The translations under genes were made by a program, and so were the position numbers. The notes under the pieces were generated by a model. The model worked only from the letters and a program-made list of their open reading frames with translations, was not told the DNA's origin and ran no database searches. Positions 52,162 through 61,876 of a DNA stretch of 64,000 bases are shown here, piece after piece. The DNA comes from CBDCME01 sp965218865 (GTDB lineage: Bacteria; Pseudomonadota; Alphaproteobacteria; JAAXGF01), in contig CBDCME010000037.1 in the NCBI GenBank assembly GCA_965218865.1, forward strand, positions 1 through 64,000, in the 5' to 3' direction. The stretch's first letter is position 1. Each line of letters opens with the position of its first letter.

Positions 52162-52710
52162 ATGTACGCTGTAATCCGCACTGGCGGCAAACAATACCGA
52201 GTGACCCGCGACAACGTCGTGCGGGTGGAAAGGATTCCGGGCGAGGTCGGCAGCGTGATCGACCTTGACGAGGTCCTCATGCTCGACGACGGCACCGACC
52301 CCAAGATCGGGACCCCTATCGTCGAGGGGGCCCGCGTGGTGGCCACGGTCGTCGATCAGACGCGGGCGCAAAAAATCATCGTGTTCAAGAAGAAACGCCG
52401 CAAGAAGCATCGCAAGCGCCGCGGCCACCGACAGGAACTGACGGTTCTCCGCATCACCGACATCGTCGCCTCCAGAAAGAAACCCGCCAAGGCCGAAAAG
52501 GAGGCGCCGAGCGAGGCGGCGAAAGCGAAGGCCGCCGAGCCAAAAGAGACGACGGCGGACAAGGCACCAGAAACGAAGCCGAAGGAAACCAAGGCGGCAA
52601 GGACGAAGACGCCGAAGGCGGAGGAGACAAAAGCCGCCACGGCGAAGGCAGCGAAGGCCGAGGAGAAAAAGGCGGCGCCGAAGGCGAAAGAACAGAAGGA
52701 TTCGGAATAA
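52162..52710 (+). CDS. rplU: 50S ribosomal protein L21 with long charged C-terminal tail
   Basis: 182 residues from ATG 52162. The first ~103 are a normal L21 (MYAVIRTGGKQYRV, KKRRKKHRKRRGHRQELTVL). The remaining ~75 residues are a low-complexity Ala/Lys/Glu/Thr tail (for example KAEETKAATAKAAKAEEKKA). L21 binds 23S rRNA in the large subunit. Tails like this occur in other Alphaproteobacteria, but this one is long. The stop shares one base with the rpmA start (TAATG). Confidence 0.95.
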   Translation: MYAVIRTGGKQYRVTRDNVVRVERIPGEVGSVIDLDEVLMLDDGTDPKIGTPIVEGARVVATVVDQTRAQKIIVFKKKRRKKHRKRRGHRQELTVLRITDIVASRKKPAKAEKEAPSEAAKAKAAEPKETTADKAPETKPKETKAARTKTPKAEETKAATAKAAKAEEKKAAPKAKEQKDSE

Positions 52711-52964
52711 TGGCCCACAAGAAAGCCGGTGGCAGCTCGCGGAACGGACGCGATACGATCGGTCGCCGCCTCGGCGTCAAGAGGTATGGCGGCCAGGCGG
52801 TGCTCGCGGGGAACATCCTGATCCGCCAACGCGGAACCAAATTCTTTGCCGGCGTGAACGTCGGCATGGGCCGCGATCACACCCTGTTCGCGAAAGCCGA
52901 CGGCTTCGTCCAGTTCGGCAAGATAAGGGGTCGGCGCGTGATCTCGGTACGGCCGGAGGCATAA
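52710..52964 (+). CDS. rpmA: 50S ribosomal protein L27
   Basis: 84 residues beginning MAHKKAGGSSRNGRD with the conserved basic N-terminus that reaches the peptidyl transferase centre, then GQAVLAGNILIRQRGTKF. The start overlaps rplU by one base. A short stem GGGCGA/TCGCCC lies about 20 bases after the stop, without a T-run. Confidence 0.97.
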   Translation: MAHKKAGGSSRNGRDTIGRRLGVKRYGGQAVLAGNILIRQRGTKFFAGVNVGMGRDHTLFAKADGFVQFGKIRGRRVISVRPEA

Positions 52965-53073
52965 GGGTTGGCGTGGCTGACTGGGCGACTGTTTTCGCCC
53001 TAATTATTGAAATCCGGCTCTCCGCGCGCTTGAATCGGGTTCTGTTTTCGCAGCGACCGTTCCGAGGGCGCCG

Positions 53074-54120
53074 ATGAAATTTCTCGACGAAGCCAAGATT
53101 CATGTCCGCGCCGGTGACGGTGGTGCCGGCTGCGTCAGCTTCCGGCGTGAAAAGTTCGTCGAATTCGGAGGACCGAACGGCGGCAACGGCGGCCGCGGCG
53201 GCGACGTCGTCGCCCGTTGCGTTCCCGGCCTCAACACGCTGATCGATTTCCGCTTTCGCCAGCACGTGCGGGCGGCCAACGGGCGCGCCGGCGCCGGGCG
53301 CGACCGCGATGGGGCCGGCGGCCGCGACGCCGAGATCAAGGTTCCGCTCGGCACCCAAGTGTTGACCGAGGACCGCAAGGTTGTTCTCGCCGACTTTATC
53401 CATCCCGGGCAGACGGCGGTGCTCGCCCGGGGCGGCACCGGCGGCTATGGCAACGCGCGCTACAAATCCTCGACCAACCGAGCCCCCCGCCGGGCGGGCC
53501 CGGGCCGCTCCGGGGCGGAAGCCTGGCTCTGGCTGCGCCTCAAGCTGATCGCCGACGTCGGCCTTGTCGGCCTTCCCAACGCTGGCAAATCGACCTTTCT
53601 CGCCGCCGTCTCGCGGGCCCGGCCGAAGGTGGCCGATTACCCGTTCACGACCCTAAGCCCCCAGTTGGGATTGATCGAGGTCGACGGCGACGCCTTTGTC
53701 GCGGCCGACATTCCAGGGTTGATCGCGGGGGCCCACGAAGGCTGTGGACTGGGTGACAAATTCCTGGCCCACATCGAGCGCTGCGGGTGCCTGTTTCACC
53801 TCGTCGACGGAACCGCTGACGACGTCGCCGCCGATTATCGGGTCGTCCGCCAGGAAATTGAGAGATACGGCCGTGGATTGGCCCAAAAGCCATTCCTCGT
53901 CGGCCTCAACAAATGCGACGCGCTGACGCCCAAGGCGATTGCCGAGCGTCGGCGCGCCCTGAGCCAGGCGGTGGCAACGCAAGGGGATGCCCCCGAATCG
54001 GGGAACCCCGTCATGACCCTGTCGGCGGTGGCCGGGACCGGCGTTTTTGAGGTCGTCCGCGCGCTACACCGGTTGATCGCGAAGGACGAAACCGAAATTG
54101 GGGCCCAGCGCCTGGCATGA
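53074..54120 (+). CDS. obgE: GTPase Obg/CgtA
   Basis: 348 residues from ATG 53074. The glycine-rich Obg fold (KIHVRAGDGGAGCVSFRREK, GGPNGGNGGRGGDV) is followed by the G domain: G1 GLPNAGKSTF, G3 DIPGLIAGAHEG and G4 NKCD. It is a 50S assembly and stress-linked GTPase. The end overlaps proB by 4 bases (ATGA). Confidence 0.96.
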   Translation: MKFLDEAKIHVRAGDGGAGCVSFRREKFVEFGGPNGGNGGRGGDVVARCVPGLNTLIDFRFRQHVRAANGRAGAGRDRDGAGGRDAEIKVPLGTQVLTEDRKVVLADFIHPGQTAVLARGGTGGYGNARYKSSTNRAPRRAGPGRSGAEAWLWLRLKLIADVGLVGLPNAGKSTFLAAVSRARPKVADYPFTTLSPQLGLIEVDGDAFVAADIPGLIAGAHEGCGLGDKFLAHIERCGCLFHLVDGTADDVAADYRVVRQEIERYGRGLAQKPFLVGLNKCDALTPKAIAERRRALSQAVATQGDAPESGNPVMTLSAVAGTGVFEVVRALHRLIAKDETEIGAQRLA

Positions 54121-55271
54121 CCCCGCGGATCGATCAAGTCCGGCGGATCGTCATCAAGATCGGTTCCGCCCTGCTCGTCCACGACCGCGACGGCAATCTC
54201 GATCGGGCCTGGCTCGAGGCCTTGGCCGACGACGTGGCGGCGTGTCGCGGGCGCGGTCAGGATGTCGTAATCGTATCGTCGGGAGCGATCGCGGTCGGCA
54301 GACGGCGGCTCGGGCTGCCGGCGCGACGATTGAAATTGGAGGAGAAGCAGGCGGCGGCGGCCATTGGCCAGATCGGCCTTGCCCGCGCGTACCAGGACGC
54401 GCTCGCCCGGCACGGCGTCGCCGTGGCGCAGATATTGCTGACCCTGGGTGATACCGAGGAGCGGCGGCGATACTTGAACGCCCGCGAGACGATCGAGACC
54501 CTGCTGCGGCTTGGCGCGGTGCCCGTGATCAACGAAAACGATTCGGTAGCCACGGCCGAAATCCGCTACGGCGACAACGACCGCCTCGCCGCCCGTGTCG
54601 CCCAGATGGCGAGCGCCGAGGCCCTGATCCTCCTGTCCGACATCGACGGCCTCTACCAGGCCGACCCGCGCCGGCACCCAGGGGCACGCTTCGTTCCCGA
54701 GGTTCGCGCGATTACGAGGGGGGTCGAGGACATGGCCGGAGAAGGCGGAACCGCGGACGCCTCGGGGGGCATGGCCACCAAGCTCCTGGCGGCCAAGATC
54801 GCGGTCGCGGCCGGTTGCCACCTGGTGATCGCCGACGGTCGGCCACGCCATCCCTTGACCCAGATGATCGAGGGCGCCCGCTGCACCTGGTTCGTCGCCG
54901 AGGCCAATCCGCGCACCGCGCGAAAGAACTGGATCGCCGGGAAGCTCGATCCCGCGGGATCGATCACCATCGACGACGGCGCCTTGCGCGCCCTGGACGC
55001 CGGCAAGAGCCTGTTGCCGGCGGGAATCATCGCCGTGGCGGGCGCTTTCGAGCGCGGCGACCCGGTCACCGTCAAGGGACCGGACGGGCGCGAGGTGGGA
55101 CGCGGCCTGATCTCCTATTCGGCCGCCGACGCAAGCCGAATCGCGGGACACAAAAGCCGTGAAATCGAGCGGCTTCTCGGTTACCGTGGGCGCGAGGAAA
55201 TGATCCACCGCGATGATCTGGTTCTCTCCCAGGAGGGGCGCGGCGGGAGGAAGGGAAGCGACACGGAATGA
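54117..55271 (+). CDS. proB: Glutamate 5-kinase
   Basis: 384 residues from ATG 54117. It catalyses the first step of proline synthesis, ATP-dependent phosphorylation of glutamate. The amino acid kinase domain (VIKIGSALLV, VIVSSGAIAVGRRRLGL, NENDSVATAEIRYGDNDRLA, GTADASGGMATKL) is followed by a C-terminal PUA domain (GSITIDDGALRALDAGKSLL). It is coupled to proA by an ATGA overlap. Confidence 0.96.
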   Translation: MTPRIDQVRRIVIKIGSALLVHDRDGNLDRAWLEALADDVAACRGRGQDVVIVSSGAIAVGRRRLGLPARRLKLEEKQAAAAIGQIGLARAYQDALARHGVAVAQILLTLGDTEERRRYLNARETIETLLRLGAVPVINENDSVATAEIRYGDNDRLAARVAQMASAEALILLSDIDGLYQADPRRHPGARFVPEVRAITRGVEDMAGEGGTADASGGMATKLLAAKIAVAAGCHLVIADGRPRHPLTQMIEGARCTWFVAEANPRTARKNWIAGKLDPAGSITIDDGALRALDAGKSLLPAGIIAVAGAFERGDPVTVKGPDGREVGRGLISYSAADASRIAGHKSREIERLLGYRGREEMIHRDDLVLSQEGRGGRKGSDTE

Positions 55272-56551
55272 CCGCTTTGAGATCGACCCGTCAAACGGAA
55301 CTCGCCGACGAGATGGCGTCCCTGGGAGCCGGCGGACGTGCCGCCGCCGGGGTTCTCGCCTCGGCGACCAGCGAATCCAAGAACGCCGCGCTCAAGGCGG
55401 CCGCCGAAGCGCTGAGAAACTCGGCACCGGCCATCAAGGCCGCGAACGCCGAGGACATGCGCGCCGCCGAGACGGCCGGCGTCGGTTCCGCCATTTTCGA
55501 CCGGCTCATGCTGAACGACGATCGCATCGCGGCGATGGCCCGGGGCCTCGAGGAAATCGCGGCGCTGACCGACCCGGTGGGCGACGTGATGGCCGAGTGG
55601 ACGCGGCCGAACGGATTGCGTATTCAGCGCTTGCGGGTTCCTCTCGGCGTGATCGGGATCATTTACGAATCGCGGCCGAACGTAACCGCCGACGCGGGTG
55701 GATTGTGTTTGAAATCGGGGAACGCGGTCATTTTACGGGGGGGGCGTGAAAGCTTTCGCTCCTCGACGTCGATCATGGGCTGCCTGAGCGACGGCCTCGA
55801 AGCCGCCGGGTTGCCCGCGGCCAGCATTCAACAGGTGCCGACGAGCGACCGCGCGGCGGTCGGCATGATGTTGACCATGACGGAGAGCATCGACGTCATC
55901 ATTCCCCGGGGCGGTCGCGGCCTTATCGAACGGGTGCTCGCCGAATGCCGAATCCCGGTTCTCGGCCATCTCGAGGGAATTTGCCATGTTTACGTCGATG
56001 CCGGCGCCAACCTCGACATGGCCCGCAGGGTCGTGTTCAACGCCAAGATGCGGCGAACCGGTATTTGCGGCGCGGCGGAGACTCTTCTGGTCGATTCCCG
56101 GGTCGCCGAGGAATTCCTGCCCCACCTCCTGGCACCCTTGATGAAGGCCGGTTGCAAAATTCGCGGAGACGCCCGAGTCCGGGCCGTTTCGCCTGCTGTC
56201 AAGCGGGCCGGACAAGAGGACTGGGACACGGAATATCTCGACGCCATCCTTTCGGTTCGGGTCGTTGACGGTGTCGAGGGCGCCATTGCCCACATCGCGC
56301 GCCACGGTACCCACCACACCGAATCGATTGTCACCGCCGACCCCGCCGCGGCCCATCGATTCCTGCAACAGGTCGACAGCGCGATCGTCATGCACAATGC
56401 GTCGACCCAATTCGCCGACGGCGGCGAGTTCGGGATGGGCGCCGAGATCGGAATCGCGACCGGAAAGCTTCACGCCCGCGGTCCCGTTGGAGTCGAACAG
56501 TTGACGAGCTTCAAATACGTGGTCCACGGAGACGGCCAACGACGCGGTTGA
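55268..56551 (+). CDS. proA: Glutamate-5-semialdehyde dehydrogenase
   Basis: 427 residues from ATG 55268. It reduces glutamyl-5-phosphate with NADPH in proline synthesis. Conserved parts include IGIIYESRPNVTADAGGLCL, KSGNAVILRGGRES, IIPRGGRGLI, and KMRRTGICGAAETLL with the catalytic cysteine. The length is normal. Confidence 0.96.
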   Translation: MTALRSTRQTELADEMASLGAGGRAAAGVLASATSESKNAALKAAAEALRNSAPAIKAANAEDMRAAETAGVGSAIFDRLMLNDDRIAAMARGLEEIAALTDPVGDVMAEWTRPNGLRIQRLRVPLGVIGIIYESRPNVTADAGGLCLKSGNAVILRGGRESFRSSTSIMGCLSDGLEAAGLPAASIQQVPTSDRAAVGMMLTMTESIDVIIPRGGRGLIERVLAECRIPVLGHLEGICHVYVDAGANLDMARRVVFNAKMRRTGICGAAETLLVDSRVAEEFLPHLLAPLMKAGCKIRGDARVRAVSPAVKRAGQEDWDTEYLDAILSVRVVDGVEGAIAHIARHGTHHTESIVTADPAAAHRFLQQVDSAIVMHNASTQFADGGEFGMGAEIGIATGKLHARGPVGVEQLTSFKYVVHGDGQRRG

Positions 56552-56557
56552 TGTTCG

Positions 56558-57139
56558 GTGGCCCGAAAACGGCGCGTCGGTCTACTCGGGGGATCGTTCA
56601 ACCCCGCCCACGACGGTCACCGCCACATCAGCCTCTTGACTTTGAAATTTCTCCGTCTGGACGAAATCTGGTGGTTGGTGACACCGCGAAATCCGCTCAA
56701 ATCCCCGCTCGGCCTGAGACCTTTCGAGGAGCGGCTGAAAGGCGCCCAGTCCTGTTCCCGGCACCGACGGATCCGCGTCAGTGACCTGGAAGCGCGCCTC
56801 GGTACCCGCTATTCCGCGGCGACGCTCGAACGATTGACGGCACGCTTCCCGAGAATCAATTTCGTCTGGATCATGGGCGCCGACAATTTGGCGCAAATCT
56901 CCCGCTGGCGCGATTGGACCCGAATATTTGCCTTGGTGCCCGTTGCGGTTTTCGATCGGCCCACCTATGCTTATCCGGCTTTGGCGGGTATCGCGGCACG
57001 ACGGTATGCTTTCGCCCGGGTGGGTCCCCGCGGCCGATCACGGTTCGCGGTGCGCCCATGCCCGGCGTGGACCTTTGTTCGCGCCAAAACCCATCGGGCC
57101 TCGGCGACGGCGATCCGCGGTTCGCAGGGCGGACAATGA
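56558..57139 (+). CDS. nadD: Nicotinate-nucleotide adenylyltransferase
   Basis: 193 residues from GTG 56558. It adenylates nicotinate mononucleotide in NAD synthesis. The nucleotidyl transferase motif GGSFNPAHDGHRHIS, VTPRNPLK and FVWIMGADNLAQISRW are clear. The C-terminal motif reads RASATAIR (usually SST-x-IR). It starts 6 bases after proA. Confidence 0.94.
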   Translation: MARKRRVGLLGGSFNPAHDGHRHISLLTLKFLRLDEIWWLVTPRNPLKSPLGLRPFEERLKGAQSCSRHRRIRVSDLEARLGTRYSAATLERLTARFPRINFVWIMGADNLAQISRWRDWTRIFALVPVAVFDRPTYAYPALAGIAARRYAFARVGPRGRSRFAVRPCPAWTFVRAKTHRASATAIRGSQGGQ

Positions 57140-57191
57140 CGCGATATTCGGTCGCGAAATCAAGGAGTAACTGATAGTTACGACAAACGCC

Positions 57192-57569
57192 ATGTTCTCC
57201 GATCCCCTTGCCCTGGTCACCGCCATAACGAACGTTCTCGATGGCGGCAAGGCGGAGGAAATCCTGGTCGTCGATCTTGCCGGGCGGACAACGATCGCAG
57301 ATTACATGATCGTCGCCAGCGGCCGCTCCGAACGCCAAGTCAGCACGCTGGCCAAGAAACTGATCCTGACCCTCAAATCGCTCGGGCACGGGTCTCCGGG
57401 GGTCGAAGGCATGCCGAAGGCGGATTGGGTATTGATCGATGCCGGCGACGTCGTGGTTCACCTCTTTCGCCCTTCGGTGCGGGCCCTGTTCAAACTGGAG
57501 AAGATGTGGACCGCGCCCTTGAACGGCAACGGAATCGACGCCACCGCGAACCGGGCGTTGAGGGCCTAG
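57192..57569 (+). CDS. rsfS: Ribosome silencing factor RsfS
   Basis: 125 residues from ATG 57192. It binds L14 and blocks joining of ribosomal subunits under starvation. IADYMIVASGRSERQVSTLA, GMPKADWVLIDAGDVVVHLF and FKLEKMW are family signatures. In most relatives rlmH follows directly; here a 202-bp AT-rich gap and gpmI follow. Confidence 0.94.
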   Translation: MFSDPLALVTAITNVLDGGKAEEILVVDLAGRTTIADYMIVASGRSERQVSTLAKKLILTLKSLGHGSPGVEGMPKADWVLIDAGDVVVHLFRPSVRALFKLEKMWTAPLNGNGIDATANRALRA

Positions 57570-57771
57570 CTCGAAGGATTTTCGGCCGACGTTGAAATTG
57601 TTCGCTTTTTCCCCAATAAATACCCCCGTTGAATTCAGAGGCGGAATCGAGTTTAAGAGGACATGCCAACTAACTATTTGCTAAGACTTCGCGGTGCTAT
57701 AATTAATTTAGATTGCTGATGATTGGGGGCGCGGGTCATTTTCCCGCCGATGCTTGTGCAAGGTTGAGTCT
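57570..57771 (+). promoter_or_regulatory. AT-rich gap with putative promoter before gpmI
   Basis: 202 bp, clearly more AT-rich than the genes around it. A consensus -10 element TATAAT lies at 57698-57703; no -35 with 16-18 bp spacing is convincing. AAGG sits 8 bases before the gpmI ATG. The rlmH gene expected at this place is absent, and no remnant is recognisable. Confidence 0.5.
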
Positions 57772-59352
57772 ATGTTCGAGAAACCTGGCGACAGGAAAGC
57801 CGATTCGCCGTCCGGCCCCGTTGTTCTCTGTATATTGGATGGGTGGGGATACCGGGCCGAGGCGGAGGACAACGCGATCGCCCTGGCCGATACGCCGTCG
57901 TGGGAGCGGTTGCTCACCACGGCACCACACAGTTTCCTGAACGCCTCGGATCGCGCCGTCGGTCTGCCCGATGGCCAGATGGGCAATTCCGAGGTCGGCC
58001 ACGTCAACCTCGGGGCGGGGCGCGTGGTGATGCAGGATTTACCCCGAATCGATGCCGCGGTCGCGGACGGATCCCTGGCCGGGAACCCCGTTCTCGGCGA
58101 ATTTGTAAGCCGTTTAAAGTCCAGCGGCGGATGCTGTCATCTGATGGGACTTCTCTCGCCCGGAGGCGTTCACAGCCATCAGGACCATATCGCGGCCCTG
58201 GCCCGGGCGGTGGCCGAACGCGGTGTCCCCGTCGCCCTGCACGCTTTTCTCGACGGACGCGATACACCGCCCCGCAGCGCGCCCGGGTACCTGAGGCGAT
58301 TGCAAAACGATGTGAACGCCGCTCCGGGCGTGCGCGTCGCCACCGTCAGCGGCCGCTACTACGCCATGGACCGCGACAAACGCTGGGAGCGGGTGACGCA
58401 AGCTTACGACGCCCTGGTATCGGCCCGGGGAACCCCGGCGACGAACGCCGACGCGGCGATCGCGGCGAATCACGCCGCCGATGTCGGCGATGAATTCGTC
58501 GTTCCGGCCGTAATCGGAGATTACAGCGGCATGAAGGACGGCGACGGCATCATGATGGCCAACTTCCGCGCCGACCGGGCGCGCGAAATTCTGACCGCGC
58601 TTCTCGATCCCGATTTCGACGGCGTCGAGCGGCGCATCCGCTTCGCCACCGCCTGCGGCATGGTTTCCTACTCGGAATCGCTGAACCGTCTCATGACCGC
58701 TCTGTTTCCGCCGCAATCCCTGTCCGGTACGCTCCCGGAGGTGGTTTCGGCCGCCGGTCTCCGCCAACTGCGAATCGCCGAAACCGAAAAATACGCCCAC
58801 GTCACTTTTTTCCTCAACGGCGGCGACGAGAAAGTATTTCCCGGCGAGGAACGCATCCTAGTACCTTCGCCCAAAATACCGACCTATGACCTCAAACCCG
58901 AGATGTCGGCCTTCGAGGTCACGGCGAAACTCGTCGAGACCATCAAGGACCACCGGTTCGATTTGATCGTCGTCAATTACGCCAACGCCGACATGGTCGG
59001 CCACTCGGGTGATCTCGCGGCCGCGATCCGCGCGGTCGAAGCGCTCGATACCTGCCTCGGCCGTCTGATCGATGCCGTCATCGCGACTCGGGGATCCCTG
59101 ATCGTCACCGCCGACCACGGCAACGCGGAATTGATGCGCGACCCGGTAACCGGACAACCCCATACGGCTCATACCTCGAATCCGGTCCCCTTCGTGCTGC
59201 TGTCCCCTCCCGGGCGCAATCACTCCGTCAAGGACGGCTGCCTGGCCGACGTCGCGCCGACGGTTCTCAACCTACTGGACCTTCCCCAACCAGCGGAAAT
59301 GACGGGCCGCACCTTGATCGCGGCGACGTCCGCGGTGTCGGTCCATGCCTGA
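57772..59352 (+). CDS. gpmI: 2,3-bisphosphoglycerate-independent phosphoglycerate mutase
   Basis: 526 residues from ATG 57772; a TTG six codons upstream is less likely. It interconverts 3- and 2-phosphoglycerate with two metal ions. CILDGWGYR, the catalytic serine in MGNSEVGHVNLGAGRV, HAFLDGRDTPP, NADMVGHSGDL and VTADHGNAE are the alkaline-phosphatase-superfamily metal and active-site motifs. The end overlaps the next gene by 8 bases. Confidence 0.96.
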   Translation: MFEKPGDRKADSPSGPVVLCILDGWGYRAEAEDNAIALADTPSWERLLTTAPHSFLNASDRAVGLPDGQMGNSEVGHVNLGAGRVVMQDLPRIDAAVADGSLAGNPVLGEFVSRLKSSGGCCHLMGLLSPGGVHSHQDHIAALARAVAERGVPVALHAFLDGRDTPPRSAPGYLRRLQNDVNAAPGVRVATVSGRYYAMDRDKRWERVTQAYDALVSARGTPATNADAAIAANHAADVGDEFVVPAVIGDYSGMKDGDGIMMANFRADRAREILTALLDPDFDGVERRIRFATACGMVSYSESLNRLMTALFPPQSLSGTLPEVVSAAGLRQLRIAETEKYAHVTFFLNGGDEKVFPGEERILVPSPKIPTYDLKPEMSAFEVTAKLVETIKDHRFDLIVVNYANADMVGHSGDLAAAIRAVEALDTCLGRLIDAVIATRGSLIVTADHGNAELMRDPVTGQPHTAHTSNPVPFVLLSPPGRNHSVKDGCLADVAPTVLNLLDLPQPAEMTGRTLIAATSAVSVHA

Positions 59353-60560
59353 GCCGAACACGCCGCGGCTCATCGCCGCCATCGCCGCGACCCTGCTCCT
59401 CGCGGTAGGCCCCACCGGGGCCAGCGAAAAGGACGTGACCGAAAAGCTGCAATCGGTCGAGAAGGCGCTCTCGCAAGGCCTCGATCAGGCGAAGTCCTTG
59501 GATTCTCGGGCGACGATCCTGGAACGGGAAGTTTCTGCCCTTCAGGCCCAGCTTGTCACTCACGCGCGCGCATTGGGGGACCGGGAAGCGGAACTGGAAA
59601 CCATCGAACGGCACATCGCCGATCTCAGGCGCCGGGGCACGGGAAAAAGCGGTGGCCCAATCGCGAAATCGCGCCAACCTGGTCGCGACTTACGGTGCCC
59701 TGCAAAAATTGCATCGACAGCCGCACGATCTTTTTCAGCTTTCCCTGGAATCGGTGGTTCAGAGAAGCCGGGCGAGCCTTTTGTTGGGTGGCGCGGCGAA
59801 TTTACTGGAGCAAGAAACCGACGAATTGGTGAGCGAACTGGAGATTCTGACGGAAATCCGCCATGAAATCGCCTCGCAACACGCGCGTCTTGCCGAGGTT
59901 ACCGCAGCCGTCGCCCGCGACCAAGAGCGCCTCGACGGGCTCGTGCGGCAAAAATCGGCGTTGCAGCGGAAGACGCTCGAGATAATGCAGCAAAAGACGG
60001 CAAAAATTCAAAAATTAGCGCGCGAGGCAAGCGACCTCCGGGCCCTGGTCGAAGGGCTTTCGGTACCGCCGCCCCCGACGCGGAGGCCGCCATCGGCGCG
60101 GCCAAGCCTCACGGCCGCGCAGGAATCCAACTTCGCCAAATCAGCATGGGCGTTCGTCGCCGCCCGGGGAACCTTGCCGATGCCAGTACACGGTCGTGTG
60201 GTCGGCACATTCGGCGAGACTACCAACGGTGGCGAGCGACGAAAGGGAATCACAATCGAAACCAGACCGGGCGCCTCGGTGATCACGCCGTACGACGGCC
60301 AAGTCGTCTTCGCCGGTCCCTTTCGGGCCTACGGCCAACTCTTGATAATTGAACACGGCGAAGGGTACCATACGCTTCTGGCAGGATTTTCCCGAATCGA
60401 CAGTGTTCTGGGCCAATGGCTTCTGGCTGGTGAACCGGTAGGCGGAATGGGTAAGCCGGCCAACGGCAAACCGGTTCTGTATGTCGAGCTCCGCCGCGCG
60501 GGTATTCCGATCAACCCTCTACCCTGGCTCGCGGCAAGCATAAGAAAGGTGAGTGGATAA
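59345..60560 (+). pseudogene. EnvC-like murein hydrolase activator (M23 domain), one-base shift
   Basis: ATG 59345 starts MPEPNTPRLIAAIAATLLLA, a signal peptide, followed by a coiled coil (EREVSALQAQLVTHARALGD). At GGGG 59634-59637 the frame shifts; removing one G gives LRRRAREKAVAQSRNRANL. The coiled coil then continues and ends in a LytM/M23-like domain (GVV-type RVVGTFGE, GITIETRPGASVITPYDGQV, LLIIEHGEGYHTLLAG, KPVLYVELRRAGIPINPLPW). Zn-ligand histidines are only partly kept, as in EnvC proteins that activate amidases rather than cut peptidoglycan. The position between gpmI and ctpA is standard. The stop shares a base with ctpA. Confidence 0.85.
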
Positions 60561-61843
60561 TGCGAATTGGTTTTCTCGCGGGCGCGACCGCGTTCCTCGT
60601 CTGGTGCCAAATTCCGGGGGTCGAGGCGGCAAGCACCGAAACCTACCGGCAGCTCAATCTGTTCGGCGACGTGTTCGAACGCGTGCGCTCCGACTACGTC
60701 GAGAGCGTTGGCGACGACAAATTGGTCGAGTCCGCCATCAACGGCATGTTGAACTCGCTGGATCCGCACTCGAGCTACCTCAATGCCGATAACTTCGAGG
60801 ACATGCAGATCCAGACGAAGGGCGAATTCGGCGGCCTCGGCATCGAGGTGACGATGGAAAACGGCCTGGTAAGGGTCGTCTCCCCCATCGACGATACGCC
60901 GGCCTTCGAAGCCGGGATCCAACCGGGCGACCTGATTACGCATCTCGACGGCGATCAGGTTCTCGGTTTGACGCTTGGAGACGCCGTCGACCGCATGCGG
61001 GGACCCGTCGGCACCGATATCGCGCTGACCATCCGACGCGAAGGAGCGGATGCAGCGATCAAGGTCTCGATAACGCGCGCGGTCATCAAGATCCAGTCTG
61101 TGCGCTCGCGCCTGGAAAACACGATCGGTTACCTCCGCATCACCTCGTTCAACGAACAAACCGACAAGGGTTTGAAACGGGCCATACAAAAATTGAAGCG
61201 GGTATTGGGCGCCGACCTCGAGGGATTGATCTTGGACCTTCGAAACAATCCCGGCGGCCTTTTGGATCAGGCCGTCGCCGTGGCCGACGCCTTTCTCGAA
61301 AAGGGAGAGATCGTTTCGACCCGGGGCCGGCGCGGAGACAGCACCCAGCGTTTCAACGCCCGGGCCGGTGACCTGGCCAATCGAACACCGATGGTGGTTC
61401 TGATCAATGGCGGGTCCGCCTCGGCCTCGGAGATCGTCGCCGGGGCGCTGCAGGATCATCGCCGCGCCATCATCCTAGGCACGAAATCCTTCGGCAAGGG
61501 TTCGGTGCAAACAATCATCCCGCTTTCCGGCCACGGGGCCATCCGCTTGACGACGGCCCGTTATTACACACCATCGGGAAGATCGATTCAGGCGTCCGGG
61601 ATCGAACCCGACATCGTTGTTGAACCCGCCCGCATCGAAAAGATCGATGTCGCCAATAGACGCCGCGAGGCCGACCTGCAAAATCGTCTCGACAACGCCG
61701 ACGTGGAAAGATCGTCAGACGACGAGGGAGAAGACGAACCTGACGATGGCAGATCGGAGGCGGCCAGACAGGACTACCAACTCGCCCGGGCGCTCGATCT
61801 CTTGAACGGACTGAATCTCTTTCAGGTCAAGGTCTTGAACTAA
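60560..61843 (+). CDS. ctpA: Carboxyl-terminal processing protease (S41 family)
   Basis: 427 residues from ATG 60560. A signal peptide (MRIGFLAGATAFLVWCQIPG) precedes a PDZ domain (LGIEVTMENGLVRVVSPIDD) and the S41 catalytic domain with serine in INGGSASASEIVAGAL and lysine in GTKSFGKGSVQT. It is a periplasmic protease that trims protein C-termini. The C-terminal acidic stretch (SSDDEGEDEPDDGRS) is variable in the family. It forms an envelope block with the EnvC gene. Confidence 0.95.
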   Translation: MRIGFLAGATAFLVWCQIPGVEAASTETYRQLNLFGDVFERVRSDYVESVGDDKLVESAINGMLNSLDPHSSYLNADNFEDMQIQTKGEFGGLGIEVTMENGLVRVVSPIDDTPAFEAGIQPGDLITHLDGDQVLGLTLGDAVDRMRGPVGTDIALTIRREGADAAIKVSITRAVIKIQSVRSRLENTIGYLRITSFNEQTDKGLKRAIQKLKRVLGADLEGLILDLRNNPGGLLDQAVAVADAFLEKGEIVSTRGRRGDSTQRFNARAGDLANRTPMVVLINGGSASASEIVAGALQDHRRAIILGTKSFGKGSVQTIIPLSGHGAIRLTTARYYTPSGRSIQASGIEPDIVVEPARIEKIDVANRRREADLQNRLDNADVERSSDDEGEDEPDDGRSEAARQDYQLARALDLLNGLNLFQVKVLN

Positions 61844-61876
61844 GGCCGAAAAAAGGTCCGTGAGACGAAGCGCATC

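Noticed and set aside
52984..53001. Stem GGGCGA/TCGCCC after rpmA as a terminator
   Set aside because: Only a 6-bp stem and no T-run; obgE follows and may be co-transcribed.
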